A DNA stretch of 64,000 nt from Bradyrhizobium sp. 164 (GTDB lineage: Bacteria; Pseudomonadota; Alphaproteobacteria; Rhizobiales; Xanthobacteraceae), in NCBI RefSeq assembly GCF_023073715.1, contig NZ_JADPKA010000026.1:62001-126000 (forward strand), read 5' to 3'. Positions 43,937 to 53,391 of the stretch are shown one piece after another (within the stretch, counting starts at the first letter, position 1; each line of letters begins with the position of its first letter). The notes beneath the pieces were generated by a model, which was given only the letters and a program-made list of their open reading frames with translations, searched no databases and was not told the DNA's origin. The position numbers were made by a program, and so were the translations under genes.

Positions 43937-45847
43937 TCACGCTTTCGTCAGCTTGTATTGCCTCAGATCCGGATCGTGGGTCATGCGCCAGTAGTCTACG
44001 AACCGCCACGGCATCGCGGAGAATACGCGGCCGCTTGCATTCCGGTAATACGTGCTCATGCCGGGATGGGTCCAGATCATGGCCTCGTGCTCGGCATCGA
44101 CCTTGCGGAGATAGTCATCGAGCACGTCCTGGCGAACCTCGATGGCCGCGATATCTCGCTCGATCATGTCGGCGAGGCAGGCGGAGATGTAGCGGCTCTG
44201 GCACTCCGACTGGAAGATGACGCTGCCGCCGTGGGCAGGACCGGAATTGGGACCGAGCATGCAGAAGAAATTCGGGAAGCCCGGCACGGTGAGGCCGAGA
44301 AATGCCGTCGGATTGTCGTTGGCCCAGGCATCGCGCAAATCTTTGCCGTCGCGGCCGCTGATGTTGAGGCGCGCCGCCATCTCGGTGACCTTGAAGCCGG
44401 TCGCGACCACGATGATGTCGGCGTGGCGGTGTGTGCCGTCGGCGGTGACGATGCCGTCCCGGTCGAAATGGTCGATTGCGTCGGTGACGAGTTCGACATT
44501 GTCCCGCGTCAAAGTCTTGAACCAGTTGTTGTCGAGCAGAATGCGCTTGCCGTAAGGCGGATAGGTCGGCACGCATTTTTCGATCAGGTCGGGTCGATCT
44601 TTCAGCTCGGACAGGATGAAGTCGGTCAGCTCCTGGCGGTGCCGGTCATTGCCCTTGTTGACGGCGCGTTCGGGATGCGGCCAGGCCGGGTCCTTGCGCA
44701 GGAAGGGCAGGAGGCCATCGCCATAGCGCCAAAACATGTTGAAGCGGTACCACTGCACATAGAACGGCAGGTGCGCCAGCAGCCAGCGCGCGCCGTCACT
44801 GATCGGATCGGCATAGCCCTTCACCGGCCGCGCCCATTGCGCGCTGCGCTGGTAGACGATGACTGAGGCCACACGGGTGGCGATCGACGGCACCAGCTGC
44901 ATCGAGGTCGCGCCGGTGCCGATCACGGCGACATGCTTGCCCTCGATGTTGATTTCGTCGGACCATAGTGCCGAGTGCAGGATCGTGCCCTTGAACTCTT
45001 CTTCGCCTTTGAAGCGGGCGCGCGAGGGATCGTTGAGCTGGCCGATGGCCGAGACCAGCGCGGTGGATTCGAAAGTCTCCGCGCCGTTCTCGGTCTTGAG
45101 CGTCGAAATCCAGCGTTGCCTTTCTTCATCCCAGCGTGATGAGGTCAGCTCGGTGTTGACGCGCAGATGCTTGCGAATGCCGTATTCGTCCGCGACCTTC
45201 TGCAGATAGCCGAGTAGCTCCTCACGCTGGCAGAAATAGCGCGTCCATGCGTTGCGCGAGCCGAAAGAGTAGGAATAGGAGTGGTTCGGCGTGTCGACGC
45301 CGCAGCCGGGATAGCGGTTGATCCACCAGGTGCCGCCGAGCTCGGCATTCTTCTCGACGATGGTGTAGGGGATGCCGAGATGGCCGAGTGCCACGCCGAG
45401 CGCGATGGCGCAGACGCCGGCGCCGACGATCAGCACATGCTGGTCGGCAAGCTTTTCGTCGGAGGGGCGCTTCGTCCAGCGCGCCTCGCGCGGGACAAAA
45501 CCCATCTCCTCGCGCATCAAAGGTGCATATTCCGGCGCGACATTCTCGCCGAGGCAAGCGCGCATCATCCTCAGCAGCAGCTCCTCGCCCGGATCGGTGA
45601 TCACGGGTTTTGGCGTGCCATTGGCGAAGAGCCTGACCACGGCGGTGCGGATCTCGTCCTGAATCTCCGGGCGCACGCCGGCCTCGGGATCGGGAATGAG
45701 GCGGATGTCGCGTTTGGGCAGATAGGGCGGTTCGAGCCACTTTTCGTCGCCGGTCATGTGCACCAGCACCATCAGAAGGCAGCGGATATCGCCCTCGGCG
45801 ATTGCGGAGGCGAGGTCGAGCGGTTTGTGCGGAGATTCGATGTTCAT
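43937..45847 (-). CDS. Baeyer-Villiger-type flavin monooxygenase (4-hydroxyacetophenone monooxygenase-like)
   Basis: The 636-residue protein has an N-terminal extension of about 130 residues. The FAD motif GAGVCA follows at 142-147, then the monooxygenase fingerprint FKGTILHSALW at 285-295 and the NADPH motif GTGATS at 310-315. The fingerprint F-x-G-x3-H-x3-W marks type I Baeyer-Villiger enzymes. The extension and total length match HAPMO (about 640 residues). It inserts oxygen next to a ketone, yielding an ester. It is the last gene of a three-gene operon, overlapping tetR by four bases. Ketone identity is inferred at most as aromatic. Confidence 0.9.
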   Translation of the reverse strand: MNIESPHKPLDLASAIAEGDIRCLLMVLVHMTGDEKWLEPPYLPKRDIRLIPDPEAGVRPEIQDEIRTAVVRLFANGTPKPVITDPGEELLLRMMRACLGENVAPEYAPLMREEMGFVPREARWTKRPSDEKLADQHVLIVGAGVCAIALGVALGHLGIPYTIVEKNAELGGTWWINRYPGCGVDTPNHSYSYSFGSRNAWTRYFCQREELLGYLQKVADEYGIRKHLRVNTELTSSRWDEERQRWISTLKTENGAETFESTALVSAIGQLNDPSRARFKGEEEFKGTILHSALWSDEINIEGKHVAVIGTGATSMQLVPSIATRVASVIVYQRSAQWARPVKGYADPISDGARWLLAHLPFYVQWYRFNMFWRYGDGLLPFLRKDPAWPHPERAVNKGNDRHRQELTDFILSELKDRPDLIEKCVPTYPPYGKRILLDNNWFKTLTRDNVELVTDAIDHFDRDGIVTADGTHRHADIIVVATGFKVTEMAARLNISGRDGKDLRDAWANDNPTAFLGLTVPGFPNFFCMLGPNSGPAHGGSVIFQSECQSRYISACLADMIERDIAAIEVRQDVLDDYLRKVDAEHEAMIWTHPGMSTYYRNASGRVFSAMPWRFVDYWRMTHDPDLRQYKLTKA

Positions 45848-46485
45848 GGCGTGTCCTGATCTCCGCAGGCCCTGAAGAGGCCGCGCGTCATCAGCTTGCG
45901 ATAGGCGGAGAAGACGTGATCGGGCACAGCGGTGACGCCGCCTCCCAAATAGGAGTAGCGGCGGCTGAGATAGCCGCGCGCGCCCATCAGCATGTGAACG
46001 ATGGCCTCGAACTCCTCGTTGCTGTAATCTTCGATCGCGCCGGCAAGCCGTGCGCGGCGCAAAATGCGCACATAAGCGGTCGAGATGTTGTCGAGGTGCT
46101 TCTGGTAACCGATGGGCGCGAAGAACTCGGCCTCGTTGAGGATGCGCAAGAATTCAGGCACCTCGCGGATGAAGTCGAAGAAGGCGGCAAAGCGCTCGAT
46201 CTCCTGCCGCGCCGCGTGCGCATTGCCGGTGCGGACGCGGATGAACTCGACCATGTCGAGGCCGATTTTTGGTAGGAGCTGGTCGAGCAGTTCCTGGCGG
46301 TTATCGAAATGGTTGTAGAAGGTACCCTGCGCGACACCGGCTTCTTCGGTGATGCGCGCGACCGAGGCCTCGGCATAGCCATGCTTGCCGACGACTTTCG
46401 TGGCAGCCTCAAAGATCTTCTGCTTGGTCCAGGCGTTGCGCTCGATTCGGTTCAGCTTGGTAACCTTTGCAGTCGCTTGCGTCAT
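45844..46485 (-). CDS. TetR family transcriptional regulator
   Basis: The 213-residue protein has a TetR helix-turn-helix at about residues 20-65 (KIFEAATKVVGKHGYAEA, then ITEEAGVAQGTFYNHFDNR). Its divergent C-terminal ligand domain cannot be assigned. It begins in the last bases of the acyl-CoA ligase gene and ends in the first bases of the monooxygenase gene, four-base overlaps on both sides. The regulator is thus embedded in the operon it probably controls. An upstream in-frame ATG lies inside the ligase gene and is not the start. Confidence 0.92.
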   Translation of the reverse strand: MTQATAKVTKLNRIERNAWTKQKIFEAATKVVGKHGYAEASVARITEEAGVAQGTFYNHFDNRQELLDQLLPKIGLDMVEFIRVRTGNAHAARQEIERFAAFFDFIREVPEFLRILNEAEFFAPIGYQKHLDNISTAYVRILRRARLAGAIEDYSNEEFEAIVHMLMGARGYLSRRYSYLGGGVTAVPDHVFSAYRKLMTRGLFRACGDQDTP

Positions 46486-47975
46486 TCGGAGGTCTCCAAC
46501 TCGGCGCGCAGCACGCGCTTGAGGATCTTGCCTGACGGATTGCGCGGCAGGCTGCCGCGGATGACCAGCTGTTTCGGCACCTTGAAACTCGCCAGCCGCG
46601 CGCGGCAATGCTCGGTGAGGGCAGCGAGGTCGAGGCTCGCGCCCTCAGTCAGTACGACAACCGCGACCGGCCGCTCGCCCCAGCGCGCATCGCGCAGGCC
46701 GATCACCGCGACTTCGCGCACTTCGGGCAAATCGTAGATGATGCGCTCGACCTCGGAGGAGGCGATGTTCTCGCCACCGGAGATGATCATGTCCTTCTTG
46801 CGGTCGGTCAGGTAGAGGAAGCCCTCGTCGTCGAGATAGCCGACGTCGCCGCTGCGGAACCAGCCGCCGAAGAAGGCGGACGCCGTCTTCTCCGGATCCC
46901 TCCAATAGCCGCGCGTGATCTTCGGACCCCGCAGGCAGATCTCGCCATTGACGTTCGGCGGCAGCTTGTTGCCGTTCTCGTCGCGGATTTCGATCTCGAC
47001 ATGGGCAATGGCGCGACCGGTCGAGCCGATCTTCTCGATCTCGCGACCTTTCTCCATGAAGGTGTCGCCGCCGACGGTCTCGGTGAGTCCATAGGCGTCG
47101 ATGTAGCGCGCATTGCGGAAATATTCGGCGAAGGCGCGGATGCGTGCCTCCGGCGTCTTCTCGCCGCCGCCGATTGCCCATTGCAGGCTGGAGACGTCGT
47201 AGCGGTCGCGGGTGGGGCAGGTGAGCATCGCGGTGGTCATGACGGGCGCGAACCAGGCAGCGTTGAGCTTGTCTTCTGCGATAGAAGCAAGCGCCGCCTC
47301 CGGTTCGAAATTGCGCTCGATGCGAATGAATCCGCCATGCCAGAGCACTGCGATGCCTGGCAGGTCGAGCGCGCCGACGTGATAGAGCGGACCGATGACG
47401 AGAAGACGCGTATCGGCGCTTAAGGCCAGCGCAATCGTCTGGTCGGCCGACTTCCAGTAGAAATTATCGTAAGTGAGCATCACGCCCTTGGGGCGGTCTG
47501 TCGTGCCAGATGTGTACATCAGCCGCATCAGGTCGGAGGGCTGGCGCACATGCATCGGCGCAGCGGTCGTGTTGCCTGCGAGATGGGTGACGCTCTGCTG
47601 CGCGGTCTCGTTCAGCACGACGATGTTCGCGCCCGCTGCATTCGCAGCCAATTCCTCGTCGGCGATCAGAAGGCGCGCGCCGGCATTGCTGGCGATGTAG
47701 TCGACCTCGTTGCGGGACAAGCGAAAATTGATCGGCAGGAACACCGCGCCGAGATGGCTGGTGGCGAAGACGAGCTCCAGGAATGCCGCGCTGTTCTTCA
47801 TCAGCACGGCGACGACATCGCCGGCACCGATGCCCTGCGCGGCGAGCCAGCCGGCGACCTGCCGGATGCGCGCGTCGAACATCGCGTAAGCGATCTCCTC
47901 ACCGCGGTATTTCAGCGCGGGCCGGTCCGGCGTGCGCCGGGCATGGAAGGCGATGAAGCTCGAAAGGTTGATCAT
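46482..47975 (-). CDS. AMP-forming acyl-CoA synthetase
   Basis: The 497-residue protein has the adenylate-forming core motifs YTSGTTDRPKGVMLTYDN (P-loop), DAYGLTETVGGDTF and WFRSGDVGYLDDEGFLYLTD, and the C-terminal catalytic lysine in RNPSGKILKR. It activates a carboxylic acid to its CoA ester with ATP. I use ATG 47975 because INLSSFIAFHARRTPDRPAL is the normal family N-terminus. ATG 48041 or 48065 would add an untypical leader, and no ribosome site is clear. It heads the operon with tetR and the monooxygenase. The acid may arise from ester cleavage after Baeyer-Villiger oxidation. Confidence 0.9.
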   Translation of the reverse strand: MINLSSFIAFHARRTPDRPALKYRGEEIAYAMFDARIRQVAGWLAAQGIGAGDVVAVLMKNSAAFLELVFATSHLGAVFLPINFRLSRNEVDYIASNAGARLLIADEELAANAAGANIVVLNETAQQSVTHLAGNTTAAPMHVRQPSDLMRLMYTSGTTDRPKGVMLTYDNFYWKSADQTIALALSADTRLLVIGPLYHVGALDLPGIAVLWHGGFIRIERNFEPEAALASIAEDKLNAAWFAPVMTTAMLTCPTRDRYDVSSLQWAIGGGEKTPEARIRAFAEYFRNARYIDAYGLTETVGGDTFMEKGREIEKIGSTGRAIAHVEIEIRDENGNKLPPNVNGEICLRGPKITRGYWRDPEKTASAFFGGWFRSGDVGYLDDEGFLYLTDRKKDMIISGGENIASSEVERIIYDLPEVREVAVIGLRDARWGERPVAVVVLTEGASLDLAALTEHCRARLASFKVPKQLVIRGSLPRNPSGKILKRVLRAELETSE

Positions 47976-48146
47976 TTGCCGGGTTTTGGGCCGGTTACCG
48001 ACCTCACTTCCTCCCTTGATGAATTCTGACTCGTAATTCATCTTTGGCTTGACGTCACCCCCCACCCTCTGAAATCCTTGGGATCACGGAGACGAGACGA
48101 TCTCCGGCAGGGATCAGGACACGCCGACCCGAAAGAGGGAGGGAAA

Positions 48147-49406
48147 ATGACGAGAACCCGCACGCCGGGCATCAGCCGCCGTTCCACGCTGGCGCTGATG
48201 GGCGCCGGCGCGATCACGTTTGCCGCGCCCTGGGTGGCGCGTGCGCAAGCCAAGACCATCAAGATCGGCATGCCGACGATCCTGTCGGGCCGTGTCGCGC
48301 AGCTCGGCACGTCCTCGCGCAATGCGGTGATGCTCGAGGTCGAGAAGGTCAACGCCGCCGGCGGCCTCGCCGGCCGGCATATCGAGATGGTGATCCGCGA
48401 CTCCAAGGGCCAGCCGCAGGAAGCCGCCCGCGTCGCGCGCGAACTCGTCAACACCGACGGCTGCGAACTGCTGCTCGACGGCGAGGCGTCCTCCGGATCG
48501 TTCGCGGTGCATGAAGTCGCGCGCGATCTCGGCGTGCTCTGCGTCCACACCTGCTCGGAAGCATCTTCGCTGACGGCCGATCCCAAGCAGCACATCCCGA
48601 ATGCGTTCCGCTGCGTGCGCCAGGGCATCCACGATTCCATCGTCGGCGGCAGCTATGCCGCTTCGATCGCGAAAGCCAAGCGCCTGAAGAAGTGGGCGAC
48701 GTGTTCGCCCGACTACGCCTACGGCCGCGATACCACCGGAGAGTTCACGCTGTATCTGAAGCGCTTTGCGCCCGACGTCGAAATCGTCAGCGAGTCCTGG
48801 CCAAAGCTGTTCCAGCCCGACTACACCGAAGTGGTGACGAAGATCCTCCAGGCCAAGCCGCAGGCGCTGTATTCCTGCCTCTGGGGCGGCGATCTCACCT
48901 CCTACATCGACCAAGCCAACATCTACGCGATGTTCAGCCAGATGGAGGTGTTCGCAGTCAACATGGCCGACTACACAGCGCTCACGGTGGTGAAGAACCT
49001 GCCGAAGGGCATCCATTCCGGTAATCGCTACATCAAGACGTTCCCGGCCACGCCGGAGAACGCAGCCTGGGGGGATGCCTACAAGGCCAAGTACAACGAA
49101 TATCCGACCAACTGGTCGTGGCAGAACGCCACCGCGGTGATGTTCCTCAGTGAAGCCGCGAAAAAGGCGAACTCCGCCGACGGCAAGAAGATCGCGGAGG
49201 TGCTGAAGGGCCTCACCATCAGGTGCCCGTTCGGCGCCGACGGCACTGTGACAATGCGCGGCGACGACCACACCCTGGTCGGCTACGCCATCGGCTGGGG
49301 CACCACCATCCCGCAGGAGCCTTATGTCCCGGAGGTCAAGGCCGGCGACTGGAAGACCATCTTCGAGTTGGAGGCCGAATGGAAGAAGAGCAAGGGCTAC
49401 ACCTGA
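48147..49406 (+). CDS. Branched-chain-type ABC transporter substrate-binding protein
   Basis: The 419-residue protein starts at ATG 48147 after GAGGGAGGG. It carries a twin-arginine-like signal (GISRRSTLALMGAGAITFA, cut near ARAQA). The periplasmic binding domain follows: IKIGMPTILSGRVAQLG and LLDGEASSGSFAVHEVARDL. The Leu/Ile/Val-BP-like fold serves amino acids, urea, amides or aromatic acids. It heads a five-gene transport operon divergent from the acyl-CoA ligase/monooxygenase operon. The transported compound is probably the substrate of those enzymes, for example an aromatic acid or ketone (inference). Confidence 0.9.
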   Translation: MTRTRTPGISRRSTLALMGAGAITFAAPWVARAQAKTIKIGMPTILSGRVAQLGTSSRNAVMLEVEKVNAAGGLAGRHIEMVIRDSKGQPQEAARVARELVNTDGCELLLDGEASSGSFAVHEVARDLGVLCVHTCSEASSLTADPKQHIPNAFRCVRQGIHDSIVGGSYAASIAKAKRLKKWATCSPDYAYGRDTTGEFTLYLKRFAPDVEIVSESWPKLFQPDYTEVVTKILQAKPQALYSCLWGGDLTSYIDQANIYAMFSQMEVFAVNMADYTALTVVKNLPKGIHSGNRYIKTFPATPENAAWGDAYKAKYNEYPTNWSWQNATAVMFLSEAAKKANSADGKKIAEVLKGLTIRCPFGADGTVTMRGDDHTLVGYAIGWGTTIPQEPYVPEVKAGDWKTIFELEAEWKKSKGYT

Positions 49407-49487
49407 CGCCGCGGCGGAGAGGGATGACCCTCTCCGCCGTTTTCGTTTTCCGCGCCGTGTCAGGCGCGCCGCAATGAAAGTGCTCTC

Positions 49488-50390
49488 GTGGATCTCGACG
49501 CGCTCGCCGGCTGCCTCGCCAGCTCCGCCTGCTTGGTGACGCAAACCACCAGCGGCCTCATCATCGGCATGCTTCTGTTTCTCGTCGCGGTCGGGCTGAC
49601 CCTGATCTTCGGTGTGCTCAAGGTCGTCAATTTCAGCCACGGCGCCTTCTACATGTTCGGCGCCTACTTCGCGATGACGGCCTATCAGCTCACCGGCAGT
49701 TTTGCGCTCGCCATGCTGGCGGGCGCGGCCGGCACCGCGATCCTCGGCCTGATCTTCGAGCGCGTCTTCATGAGCCGCGTCTACGGCGCCGACGTGCTGA
49801 TGCAGCTGCTCGTCTGCTATGCCTTCGTGCTGATCTTCGACGATGTCGTGCGCATCATCTGGGGACCGGAGTTCAAATCGATGGGCATGCCGTCCGCGTT
49901 CCAGGTGATGCCGCTATTCATCGCCGGTGGCGTGGTGCCGCCTTATTATCTGTTGCTGATCGGTGTCGCGCTTCTTGCGGCCGTCGTGCTCGGCATCGGA
50001 TTGTCGCGCAGCCGCATCGGCAAGGTGATCCGCGCGGCCGCGCACAATCCCGGCATGGTCTCGGCGCTCGGCATCAACACCGGCCTGATCTATGGCGGCG
50101 TGTTCGCGCTCGGCGGCATGCTGGCGGGTCTTGCCGGCGCGCTGGCGGCTCCTGTGCGGTCGCTGACGCCGGGCATGGGATTTTCCGTGCTGATCGAGTC
50201 CTTCATCGTCACCGTGATCGGCGGCATGGGCTCGATCCTGGGCGCGCTGATCGGCGCGCTGCTGCTCGGGCTGATCCGCTCGTTCGGCTCGCTCGGCTTT
50301 CCCCTGTTTACGGAAGGCCTGATGTATCTTTTCATGGTGATCGTGCTGGTCTCCAAACCTACCGGCCTGTTCGGCAGGGAGGCGGCATGA
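49488..50390 (+). CDS. livH: Branched-chain-type ABC transporter permease (LivH-like)
   Basis: The 300-residue, eight-helix membrane protein starts at GTG 49488. It has the LivH motif VNFSHGAFYMFGAYFAM and the coupling-loop region GKVIRAAAHNPGMVSALGIN, which contacts the ATPases. The start lies 81 bp after the binding-protein stop, and the end overlaps livM by four bases. Confidence 0.93.
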   Translation: MDLDALAGCLASSACLVTQTTSGLIIGMLLFLVAVGLTLIFGVLKVVNFSHGAFYMFGAYFAMTAYQLTGSFALAMLAGAAGTAILGLIFERVFMSRVYGADVLMQLLVCYAFVLIFDDVVRIIWGPEFKSMGMPSAFQVMPLFIAGGVVPPYYLLLIGVALLAAVVLGIGLSRSRIGKVIRAAAHNPGMVSALGINTGLIYGGVFALGGMLAGLAGALAAPVRSLTPGMGFSVLIESFIVTVIGGMGSILGALIGALLLGLIRSFGSLGFPLFTEGLMYLFMVIVLVSKPTGLFGREAA

Positions 50391-51406
50391 CCGAGCTCGA
50401 GGCCGGTCGCGCCGAAACGCTGGCGCCGGTGCGCAGCGGTGCCGTACTGCGGCGCTACCGTGACGTCCTGATCGCGCTGATCGCCCTTGCCGTGCTGGCG
50501 AGCCTGCCGCTCTTCACCGGCAGCAAGGCGCTGCTCGATTTCGTCATCCGCTGCTCGGCCTACGGCCTGTTTGCGACGTCGCTCAATCTGCTGGTCGGCT
50601 ATACCGGCCTGACTTCGTTCGGCCACGGCATGTTCTTCGGGCTTGGCGCCTACAGTTTTGGCCTCATCATGCAGAAGCTCGGCGTGCCGATTCCCGTCGC
50701 CTTCGTCGCGACGCTGGCGATCACCGCAATAGTCTCCGCGATCATCGGCGCCATCTGCGTGCGGCTGAAGGAGATTTACTTCGCCTTCGTGACGCTCGCA
50801 TTCCAGATGCTGATCCACTCGACCATATTGTCCTGGGCCTCCTTCACCGGCGGCGACCAGGGTCTGCGCGGCGGCATTCCGCGGCCGCCGTTCCTCGGCA
50901 TTGACCTTGCCAACCACGTCCATCTCTATGTCGCGAGCTGCGCGCTGCTGATCCTTGGCCTGCTCGCGATGCGCCAGATCGCGCAATCACCGTTCGGCTA
51001 CACGTTGCGCATGATCCGCGACAACGCCGCGCGCGCGAGCTTCCTTGGCATCGACGTCTGGCGCGCCAAGCTCACCGTGTTCGTGCTGGCGGCTTTGTTC
51101 GCGTCGATGGGCGGCATGGTGATGGCGCTGTTCGTGTCCGGCGCCTATCCGGAATTCGCCTATTGGACGATCTCGGGCGAGGGCATTTTCATCAACATGC
51201 TCGGCGGTGTGTCGACCTTCCTCGGGCCGATGGTCGGCACCGTGCTGCTGCTTCTGCTCAACGATACCGTCACACGTTTCACCGAGTATCACGGCATCGT
51301 GCTTGGCGTCGTCATCCTGTTCTTCGCGCTGGGCCTGCGCAAAGGTCTCCTGGATTTCGCCGCCGAATGGTTTGCGCAGCGGCGCGACGCAGGCGAGGGG
51401 CGCTAG
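50387..51406 (+). CDS. livM: Branched-chain-type ABC transporter permease (LivM-like)
   Basis: The 339-residue permease has the LivM signature GYTGLTSFGHGMFFGLGAY and the EAA-like loop RMIRDNAARASFLGIDVWRA. A short cytoplasmic N-terminus of about 30 residues precedes the first helix. Together with LivH it makes the transmembrane channel. It ends two bases before the livG start. Confidence 0.93.
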   Translation: MTELEAGRAETLAPVRSGAVLRRYRDVLIALIALAVLASLPLFTGSKALLDFVIRCSAYGLFATSLNLLVGYTGLTSFGHGMFFGLGAYSFGLIMQKLGVPIPVAFVATLAITAIVSAIIGAICVRLKEIYFAFVTLAFQMLIHSTILSWASFTGGDQGLRGGIPRPPFLGIDLANHVHLYVASCALLILGLLAMRQIAQSPFGYTLRMIRDNAARASFLGIDVWRAKLTVFVLAALFASMGGMVMALFVSGAYPEFAYWTISGEGIFINMLGGVSTFLGPMVGTVLLLLLNDTVTRFTEYHGIVLGVVILFFALGLRKGLLDFAAEWFAQRRDAGEGR

Positions 51407-51408
51407 CG

Positions 51409-52164
51409 ATGCTCGAGATCTGCAACCTCGCAAAATCGTTCGGCGGCGTGAAGGCGACCAACGACGTCTCGCTCGACTTTCCGGACGGCTCGCTGACCGC
51501 GGTAATCGGCCCGAACGGCGCCGGCAAGAGCACCTTCTTCAACCTGATCACCGGCGCCTTGAGGCCGGATTCCGGCCAGGTGCTGCTCGACGGCGTCGAT
51601 CTCGCCGGCCGCTCGCCACCGGAGATCGTGCGCCACGGTATCGGCCGCGCCTTCCAGGTTGCCAGCATCTTCAAATCGCTCACGGTGCAGGAGACCATGC
51701 TTGCCGCCGTCAGTGCCGACCAGCGCACCTCGGCGGTGCTGCACAAGCGCTTTCCGCTGCCGGAGATGCGCGACCGTGCTGAGCATGTGATGGAGCTGCT
51801 GGGCCTCGCCGGCAAACGCCATCGCACCGCCGCGACGCTCTCGCACGGCGATCAGAAGCTGCTCGACATCGCGCTCGCGCTGGTGCTCGATCCAAAGGTG
51901 CTGCTGCTGGACGAGCCAACCGCCGGGATGGGCCCGGAGGAGCGCTGGCGCATGATCGACAAGGTGCGTGAGCTCTGGGAGACGCAGAAAATTACGGTCG
52001 TCTTCATCGAGCACGACATGGACATCGTGTTCAAGATCGCGCCAAAAATCGTCGTGCTTTGCTACGGCCGCATCCTGGCCACCGGCACGCCCGACGAGAT
52101 CCGGAGCAACAGCGCGGTGATCGAGGCCTATCTGGGCACCGAGCATGCGGGAGCTGCGGCATGA
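51409..52164 (+). CDS. livG: Branched-chain-type ABC transporter ATP-binding protein (LivG-like)
   Basis: The 251-residue ATPase has Walker A GPNGAGKST, signature LSHGDQK (a variant of LSGGxxQ with H at the third place) and Walker B VLLLDEPTAGM. The LivG-specific insertion after the Q-loop region (RHGIGRAFQ) is present. ATG 51409 follows the livM stop directly. It overlaps livF by four bases. Confidence 0.94.
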   Translation: MLEICNLAKSFGGVKATNDVSLDFPDGSLTAVIGPNGAGKSTFFNLITGALRPDSGQVLLDGVDLAGRSPPEIVRHGIGRAFQVASIFKSLTVQETMLAAVSADQRTSAVLHKRFPLPEMRDRAEHVMELLGLAGKRHRTAATLSHGDQKLLDIALALVLDPKVLLLDEPTAGMGPEERWRMIDKVRELWETQKITVVFIEHDMDIVFKIAPKIVVLCYGRILATGTPDEIRSNSAVIEAYLGTEHAGAAA

Positions 52165-52874
52165 ACGCAGCCGTCATCGAAGTCGCCGATCTCGACGTCT
52201 ATTACGGCACCAGCCAGATCCTGTTCGGCGTCAACCTGTCGGTGCGGCAAGGCGAGACCATGGCGCTCTTGGGCCGCAATGGCGCCGGCAAATCGACGAC
52301 TATGAAGGCGATCATGGGGCTGGCGCCGCCGCGGAGGGGCAGGGTCAACCTGCGCGGCGCGGTGATCTCGGGCCTGAAGCCGCACACCATCGCGCGCGCC
52401 GGCCTCGGCTTCGTGCCGGAGGACCGCCAGATCTTTCCGGAGCACACGGTCGAGGACAATCTCGTCATCGGGAGGAAGAAGGGACCGCAGGGCCAGGACG
52501 AGTGGCCGATCAAACGCATCTACGAGGTCTTTCCGCTTCTGGAGCCGCTGCGCAATCGCATCGCCGGACGTCTCTCGGGCGGCGAGCAGCAGATGCTCGC
52601 GATCGCGCGCACGCTGATGGGCAATCCCGCGCTCCTGCTGCTCGACGAGCCGAGCGAGGGCCTCGCGCCGATCATCGTGCAGCGGATCGGTGAATTGTTG
52701 CGGCAGCTCCGTTCGCTCGGATCGACGGTGCTGATCGCCGAGCAGAACATGCATTTCTGCCTGGGGCTGGCGAGCCACGCCACGATCATCGACAAGGGCC
52801 AGATCGTCTATGCCGCCGGAATCGACGAGCTGAAGGCCAATGAGGCGATCCGGCGCAGGTATCTGGCCCTGTAG
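52161..52874 (+). CDS. livF: Branched-chain-type ABC transporter ATP-binding protein (LivF-like)
   Basis: The 237-residue ATPase has Walker A GRNGAGKST, the LivF-type segment GLGFVPEDRQIFPEHTVEDN, signature LSGGEQQ and Walker B LLLLDEPSEGL. It is the last gene of the transporter operon and completes a five-part system (binding protein, two permeases, two ATPases). Confidence 0.95.
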   Translation: MNAAVIEVADLDVYYGTSQILFGVNLSVRQGETMALLGRNGAGKSTTMKAIMGLAPPRRGRVNLRGAVISGLKPHTIARAGLGFVPEDRQIFPEHTVEDNLVIGRKKGPQGQDEWPIKRIYEVFPLLEPLRNRIAGRLSGGEQQMLAIARTLMGNPALLLLDEPSEGLAPIIVQRIGELLRQLRSLGSTVLIAEQNMHFCLGLASHATIIDKGQIVYAAGIDELKANEAIRRRYLAL

Positions 52875-53040
52875 GCCGGACCGCCAGTGTCTCAATAGGC
52901 CGAAGAAGAAAACTATTGTGCCGGGGTTATCGAACGGAAGGAGTTTTTCCTCCGGAGGGCAAAAACGCCAATCGCTTCCATTGCCGTTTGGGGCCGAAAA
53001 GACGACATTCCCATCAGAATTTGATGGGTTGGCCAGAGCC

Positions 53041-53259
53041 ATGGAACGTACCGGATTTGAACCCTTCGGCGAGCAATTGGTGTCCGCGACGGACACCCAG
53101 CCGCGGTCGCGTACGTCAAAGCTCCTGCTGCGGGCCGGCACCGGTCTGTTCTGGTCGCTGGTTGCGGGTATCGTGCTTGCCCGCGCTGCCTTCTTCGAGC
53201 CCGGCATCTATGACGGCTTCAGCCGCGTCGCTTCGCTGGCCAAGAGCCTGATCTTCTAG
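53041..53259 (+). CDS. Small protein with one membrane helix
   Basis: From ATG 53041 the 72-residue product begins ERTGFEPFGEQLVSATDTQP and has one hydrophobic helix (GLFWSLVAGIVLARAAFF) ending near KSLIF. It has a basic loop (RSRTSK) before the helix, so the N-terminus is probably cytoplasmic. I recall similar short proteins in Bradyrhizobium, without function. Codon use fits the region. Upstream in-frame starts near 52840 lie within livF and are not real. Confidence 0.6.
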   Translation: MERTGFEPFGEQLVSATDTQPRSRTSKLLLRAGTGLFWSLVAGIVLARAAFFEPGIYDGFSRVASLAKSLIF

Positions 53260-53271
53260 GGTCGATTATTT

Positions 53272-53308
53272 CGGGCTGAGGATAGAATATTCCGGGCTGA
53301 GGATAGAA
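53272..53308 (+). repeat. Tandem direct repeat in the promoter region of yeiH-like gene
   Basis: CGGGCTGAGGATAGAA occurs at 53272-53287 and again at 53293-53308, a 21-bp period (two helical turns). It sits 84 bp upstream of the GTG start at 53392. Such spacing suits two molecules of a regulator on one DNA face, for example a LysR-type protein, though no regulator gene is adjacent. Confidence 0.55.
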
Positions 53309-53391
53309 CTTCCCTCGGGCCTGATATGTCGAAAGCTTATTCCCCAACGGAAGCGCGCTGCGTATAAATCTTTCTCCTCTGGGAGAGATTT

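Noticed and set aside
48114..49640. Minus-strand open frame of 508 codons
   Set aside because: Antisense to the substrate-binding gene and the livH start. No domain or ribosome site.
53272..53308. CRISPR-like array
   Set aside because: Only two repeat units with a 5-bp spacer and no cas genes. Treated as a direct repeat in a promoter region.
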